This document shows, piece by piece, positions 6,629 through 9,200 of a DNA stretch of 9,200 nt. Origin of the DNA: PCC-9228 sp964477525 (GTDB lineage: Bacteria; Cyanobacteriota; Cyanobacteriia; Cyanobacteriales; PCC-9228); the NCBI GenBank assembly GCA_964477525.1, contig CAYZHY010000138.1, positions 1-9,200 on the forward strand, written 5' to 3'. Positions within the stretch are counted from its first letter, which is position 1. Each line of letters starts with the position of its first letter. Position numbers and translations under genes: made by a program. The notes under the pieces are model-generated. The model worked only from the letters and a program-made list of their open reading frames with translations. It did no database searches and was not told where the DNA came from.

Positions 6629-7603
6629 TTATGCTGGTAGCAAATCTTTGTCGGCTAACCACTCGCGGTTGTACAGCTTGGACTGATAGCGGCTACCGCT
6701 ATCGCACAATACCGTAACAATGGTGTGACCGGGACCTATTTCTTTTGCAAGTTGGTAAGCTGCTCCTACATTAATGCCTACGGAACCCCCCATAAACAAA
6801 CCATCTTTTTCTAGTAGTTGGTACAAAACCCGGATGCATTCGCGATCGTCAATACGGATGGCATCGTCAATGGGGGCACCTTGCATGTTTGCAGTCACGC
6901 GAGAGTTACCAATGCCTTCGGTAATGGATTTGCCTTCGGCTTTGGGTTCGCCGGTTTTGGCATAGCTATACAAACCACTGCCAGTGGGGTCAGCCAGAAT
7001 GCATCGCACGTCGGGATTTGTTTCCTTCAGGAACATGGAGACCCCGGCATAGGTACCGCCAGTTCCTGTGGAAGTTACCCAGGCATCGATTGTGCCATCG
7101 GTTTGCTGCCAAATCTCTGGACCTGTGGTTTCGTAATGGGCACGGCGGTTGGCCACATTATCAAATTGATTGGCCCAAATGGCATTATCCATTTCTTCGG
7201 CCAACCTACCAGAAATTTTAATGTAGTTGTTGGGGTCGCGATAGGGAACGGCGGGAACAGTTTTGACTTCCGCTCCCAAAACCCGCAGGGTATCGATTTT
7301 TTCTTGGGATTGGGTTTCGGGAATGATAATGAGGCAGCGATAGCCTTTGGCGTTGCAAATATGGGTTAAGCCAATACCGGTATTGCCAGCAGTTCCTTCG
7401 ACCACCGTACCGCCAGGTTCTAACAATCCCCTCTCTTCGGCGTCTTTGATAATGTACCAAGCAGCCCGGTCTTTCACCGAACCGCCGGGATTGAGAAATT
7501 CCGCTTTTCCCAGGATTTCGCAACCTGTCTGTTCGCTAAAACTGTGCAAGCGGATGAGCGGTGTATTGCCTACAGTATCTACAAAACCGTTTTTGATATC
7601 CAT
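6629..7603 (-). CDS. cysK: cysteine synthase-like PLP enzyme (variant CysK clade)
   Basis: This 324-residue protein belongs to the fold-type II PLP family of O-acetylserine sulfhydrylases, which form cysteine from O-acetylserine and sulfide. FLNPGGSVKDRAA (36-48) carries the PLP lysine, Lys44. TAGNTG (71-76) is the substrate-carboxylate loop. GTGGT (180-184) binds the PLP phosphate. EGIG (229-232), GGSVGIN (272-278) and CDSGSRY (300-306) complete the site. Classical CysK/CysM have TSGNTG; Ala72 replaces that Ser here. The combination NPGGSVKDRA with EGTAGNTGIGL recalls the divergent branch that includes yeast Ygr012w, from memory of the family. The exact substrate is therefore less certain than the fold. 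The ATG at 7603 has no clear ribosome site; the protein starts where the family starts. A TTGATA at 7664-7659 could be a -35, but no good -10 follows. The alcohol dehydrogenase gene follows after 43 nt. Confidence 0.9.
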   Translation of the reverse strand: MDIKNGFVDTVGNTPLIRLHSFSEQTGCEILGKAEFLNPGGSVKDRAAWYIIKDAEERGLLEPGGTVVEGTAGNTGIGLTHICNAKGYRCLIIIPETQSQEKIDTLRVLGAEVKTVPAVPYRDPNNYIKISGRLAEEMDNAIWANQFDNVANRRAHYETTGPEIWQQTDGTIDAWVTSTGTGGTYAGVSMFLKETNPDVRCILADPTGSGLYSYAKTGEPKAEGKSITEGIGNSRVTANMQGAPIDDAIRIDDRECIRVLYQLLEKDGLFMGGSVGINVGAAYQLAKEIGPGHTIVTVLCDSGSRYQSKLYNREWLADKDLLPA

Positions 7604-7704
7604 TTCAATTAGATCGATCGGCGAGTAACGAATAGCTTTAATTTAACTTAAAAAAATTTATCAAGAAATGTTGCCCGAGCGTGGGGTGCGTGGGTGCACC
7701 GGGT

Positions 7705-7806
7705 GCATGGGAGATCGTTGAAAAGTACAATGGATTATTTTCTCAGATGCCCCAAAGCCCTGATGCTCCCATGCTCCGACGCTCCCATGCTCCGACGCTC
7801 CCATGC
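7705..7806. repeat. inverted 9-mers GCATGGGAG / CTCCCATGC
   Basis: GCATGGGAG at 7705-7713 is the exact reverse complement of CTCCCATGC, which occurs three times in the tandem array (7766-7774, 7782-7790, 7798-7806). Any of the three could pair with the single left arm, giving alternative hairpins with loops of 52 to 84 nt in the 3' untranslated region of the peroxiredoxin message. Confidence 0.5.
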
Positions 7807-7810
7807 TCGG
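7765..7810 (+). repeat. 16-nt tandem repeat, about 2.8 copies
   Basis: GCTCCCATGCTCCGAC occurs exactly at 7765-7780 and 7781-7796. A third, partial copy at 7797-7810 diverges at its end. The array ends 7 nt beyond the peroxiredoxin stop codon. On the minus strand it reads as GGAGCATGGGAGC-like words, a type of short spacer repeat familiar from filamentous cyanobacteria. Confidence 0.85.
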
Positions 7811-7817
7811 TATGCAC

Positions 7818-8456
7818 TTACTTATTGGGTTGTGGTGTTAAGCGAAGGTAAGGTTTCACTTCCCGATAGCCTTTGGGGAACTTCTGCTGCAGTTCTTGGG
7901 GGTCTTTAAGGGAAGGAACGATGACGCAATCATCCCCTTGCTGCCAGTTAACAGGGGTGGCTACGCTGTGATTGTCGGTTAGCTGTAGGGAGTCGATTAC
8001 TCGCAGAATTTCGCTGAAGTTCCGACCGGTACTGGCGGGGTAGGTAATGGTTAGACGCAGTTTTTTGTTGGGGTCGATAATGAATACCGAACGCACAGTT
8101 GCGGTGTTGTCGGCCTTCGGATGGATCATGTTGTACAGATCGGAGACTTGGCGATCGCTATCGGCCAAAATGGGATAGTTTAAGGTAACGCTTTGGGTTT
8201 CTTCGATATCTTTAATCCATCCTTTGTGGGAATCTGCGTCGTCTACACTCAAAGCCAAAACTTTGACGTTCCGCTTGTCAAATTCTGGCTTCAAACGGGC
8301 AACTTCTCCGAGTTCGGTGGTGCAAACTGGAGTATAGTCGGCAGGGTGAGAGAATAAAACCACCCAGCTATCTCCAGCCCATTCGTAGAAACTGATATCT
8401 CCCATGGAGGAGGATTGTTTAAAATCTGGTACCTGGTCGCCGAGTTGTAAAGCCAT
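7818..8456 (-). CDS. 1-Cys peroxiredoxin (Prx6 type)
   Basis: The enzyme reduces hydrogen peroxide and organic hydroperoxides with a peroxidatic cysteine. The protein has 212 residues, the usual length of cyanobacterial 1-Cys peroxiredoxins. HPADYTPVCTTE (37-48) contains the PxxxTxxC active site with Thr42 and peroxidatic Cys45. Arg122 in VRSVFIIDP is the expected third catalytic residue, and YPASTGRNF (139-147) is typical of Prx6. The long C-terminal part with TPVNWQQGDDCVIVPS (167-182) distinguishes it from short AhpC forms. Its second cysteine, Cys177, lies in a common Prx6-type position and is not a standard resolving cysteine. The frame stays open to 8513, but the ATG at 8456 has a strong AAGGAGT 6 nt upstream and begins MALQLGD as the family does, so I start it there. 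It is soluble with no signal peptide. Confidence 0.95.
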   Translation of the reverse strand: MALQLGDQVPDFKQSSSMGDISFYEWAGDSWVVLFSHPADYTPVCTTELGEVARLKPEFDKRNVKVLALSVDDADSHKGWIKDIEETQSVTLNYPILADSDRQVSDLYNMIHPKADNTATVRSVFIIDPNKKLRLTITYPASTGRNFSEILRVIDSLQLTDNHSVATPVNWQQGDDCVIVPSLKDPQELQQKFPKGYREVKPYLRLTPQPNK

Positions 8457-8462
8457 AGTTAC

Positions 8463-8469
8463 ACTCCTT
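8463..8469 (-). promoter_or_regulatory. Shine-Dalgarno that decides the peroxiredoxin start
   Basis: AAGGAGT on the minus strand is 6 nt before the ATG at 8456. This rules in favour of the MALQLGD start over the longer open frame that begins at 8513. Confidence 0.85.
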
Positions 8470-8475
8470 TGTATT

Positions 8476-8490
8476 TCCGAATCATTCTCA
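8476..8490 (-). promoter_or_regulatory. possible Fur/PerR-like operator before the peroxiredoxin gene
   Basis: TGAGAATGATTCGGA matches 10 of the 14 defined positions of the 7-1-7 Fur-family consensus TGATAATnATTATCA. It sits just upstream of the ribosome site, inside the leader. Fur-family peroxide sensors (PerR) control peroxiredoxin genes in several bacteria including cyanobacteria. The right half-site is poor, so this is only a candidate. Confidence 0.3.
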
Positions 8491-8738
8491 ATCGAGGTTC
8501 CACTTGCTATCATGCCATAAAACTACGGTTTTCCTACCGGAGTTTAGCTCTTTTTTACGAAAAAGTTTCTCGAAGAATGGAGATGGGATGTCTGGAAGGA
8601 GCGATCGCAATTCTGTGCCAATGGCAAGCCGAATAATCAAAAACCACAAATTATTCTTCTTTACCCATTTATAGCTTTTTTTTCATGAAAAATGTGAATG
8701 CTTCTAGGGGTCTGGCAACTCTTTTCTACAATTTCAGG

Positions 8739-8757
8739 GTTAACCGTTCACCCCTAC
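8739..8757. repeat. fragment resembling a cyanobacterial GTAGGGG...CCCCTAC palindromic repeat
   Basis: On the minus strand 8757-8739 reads GTAGGGGTGAACGGTTAAC, which resembles one arm of the dispersed palindromes of the form GTAGGGGCGAACGG...CCCCTAC that I recall from many cyanobacterial spacers. The second arm is missing at the expected place. A separate TAGGGGT at 8705-8711 is a 7-bp inverted match to ACCCCTA at 8750-8756. Confidence 0.35.
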
Positions 8758-9059
8758 ATGGTTCTCCTGTTTGCGTTTGCTTTGAAATTGCTATAGCTGA
8801 ATTTAGTGGAGAATCAATTAGCTAGATTGGTTTTTCTGAGGAATCCGCTTTAATTTTACAAGAAAATTCTTTTTATGGAAAATCAACCAACAATCCTGGG
8901 TGGTAAGGAGACAATGTCTACTCTGGGATTTGTATGTAGTTTTCTCTATGTGGATATTTCTATCCAGCATGAGAGATTGTCGCGATCGCTTTTCCCACAA
9001 AATGAAACTAGATTCGCTCCTAGTTGGACTGTCTTGTCTTGAATTGCAAATTGTTGGCA

Positions 9060-9200
9060 CTAGAACAAATCAGCGGTCATGTCTTCGATGAAACTATTGG
9101 TCATTTCGGTGGCAAGTTCTGAGGTGGTTTGCTCGGGTATAAAGGGTGTAATATCTAGATCGTTGTTGCTGTTATTGTTTGTTCCACCATTGGTGCCATC
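9060..9200 (-). CDS. C-terminal end of an unidentified protein, cut by the window edge
   Basis: The minus strand is open from the window edge to a TAG at 9062-9060, giving the last 46 residues of a protein that begins beyond 9200. The first part, DGTNGGTNNNSNND, is a Gly/Asn/Thr linker of the kind seen between domains of secreted or surface proteins. It leads into an acidic tail rich in Glu, Thr and Met (TSELATEMTNSFIEDMTADLF by pattern: one short amphipathic helix ending in Leu-Phe). The tail has no basic residue, so the end is strongly acidic. I do not recognise the family. The composition, the clean stop and the coding-like residue pattern make a real gene more likely than chance; no terminator is obvious after it. 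Confidence 0.6.
   Translation of the reverse strand, partial: DGTNGGTNNNSNNDLDITPFIPEQTTSELATEMTNSFIEDMTADLF

Larger units (their letters stand above)
7604..7817. other. repeat-rich spacer between peroxiredoxin and cysteine-synthase-like genes
   Basis: This 214-nt spacer contains an AT-rich part next to the cysteine-synthase-like gene, a G-rich part with repeated GGGTGC words at 7680-7713, and a 16-nt tandem array at 7765-7810. No gene is supported. The AT-rich part at 7640-7665 is the likeliest place for a promoter. Confidence 0.6.
8457..9059. other. long intergenic region upstream of the peroxiredoxin gene
   Basis: About 600 bases without a supported gene. It holds the peroxiredoxin ribosome site, a possible Fur/PerR-like box, HIP1 copies at 8601-8608 and 8982-8989, a small AT-rich inverted repeat (GAATAAT at 8631-8637, ATTATTC at 8650-8656), and a G/C-rich repeat fragment at 8739-8757. 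Two open frames here (8818-9060 minus, 8900-9091 plus) begin with GTG, overlap each other and show no protein-like pattern, so I do not call them. Confidence 0.6.

Noticed and set aside
6818..7369. 183-codon open frame antisense to the cysteine-synthase-like gene
   Set aside because: It is a shadow of the real gene: glycine- and phenylalanine-rich from reverse-complemented codons, without a domain pattern.
7659..7664. TTGATA as the -35 of the cysteine-synthase-like gene
   Set aside because: No acceptable -10 hexamer is found at 16-18 nt.
8631..8656. GAATAAT/ATTATTC inverted repeat as a terminator or operator
   Set aside because: Only 7 AT-rich pairs with a 12-nt loop, no T tract and no gene ending nearby.
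8818..9091. Two overlapping GTG-started open frames on opposite strands
   Set aside because: No ribosome sites, no family pattern, and one overlaps the stop region of the real edge gene.

Overview
The window looks like ordinary chromosomal DNA of a cyanobacterium. About fifteen exact copies of the HIP1 octamer GCGATCGC are scattered through genes and spacers, a hallmark of many cyanobacterial genomes. The genes also fit: a cyanobacterial AddB/UvrD-like 'recombinase', a 1-Cys peroxiredoxin, a zinc alcohol dehydrogenase with an NADP-type loop, and GGGAAGAGG-type and GGAGCATGGGAGC-type spacer repeats. Species cannot be resolved. A run of 90 Ns at 2879-2968 is an assembly gap.

Layout. 1-649: AT-rich spacer with no convincing gene. 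650-2845 (+): AddB/UvrD-like P-loop protein. 2846-3141: convergent spacer with the gap, a purine-rich tandem repeat and a perfect AT-rich inverted repeat. 3142-4053 (-): truB, with a good sigma70-type promoter that argues for an internal GTG start. 4114-4695: divergent spacer. 4696-5367 (+): METTL27-like class I methyltransferase. 5487-5538: intrinsic terminator on the minus strand. 5578-6585 (-): zinc alcohol dehydrogenase. 6629-7603 (-): cysteine-synthase-like PLP enzyme. 7604-7817: repeat-rich spacer. 7818-8456 (-): 1-Cys peroxiredoxin. 8457-9059: long spacer with a possible Fur/PerR-like box and a palindromic-repeat fragment. 9060-9200 (-): C-terminal end of a gene that continues beyond the window.

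How they work together. The minus-strand genes peroxiredoxin, cysteine-synthase-like enzyme and alcohol dehydrogenase lie in one direction and end at one strong terminator. The last two are only 43 nt apart and are probably cotranscribed. A link through thiol and aldehyde or peroxide stress is possible but is inference. The other genes are monocistronic housekeeping or accessory functions. I found no phage, transposase, CRISPR, toxin-antitoxin or biosynthetic cluster, and no clear new multi-gene system. The most interesting items are the nuclease-less AddB-like protein with degenerate helicase motifs, the variant cysteine synthase (TAGNTG loop), and several structured spacer elements.
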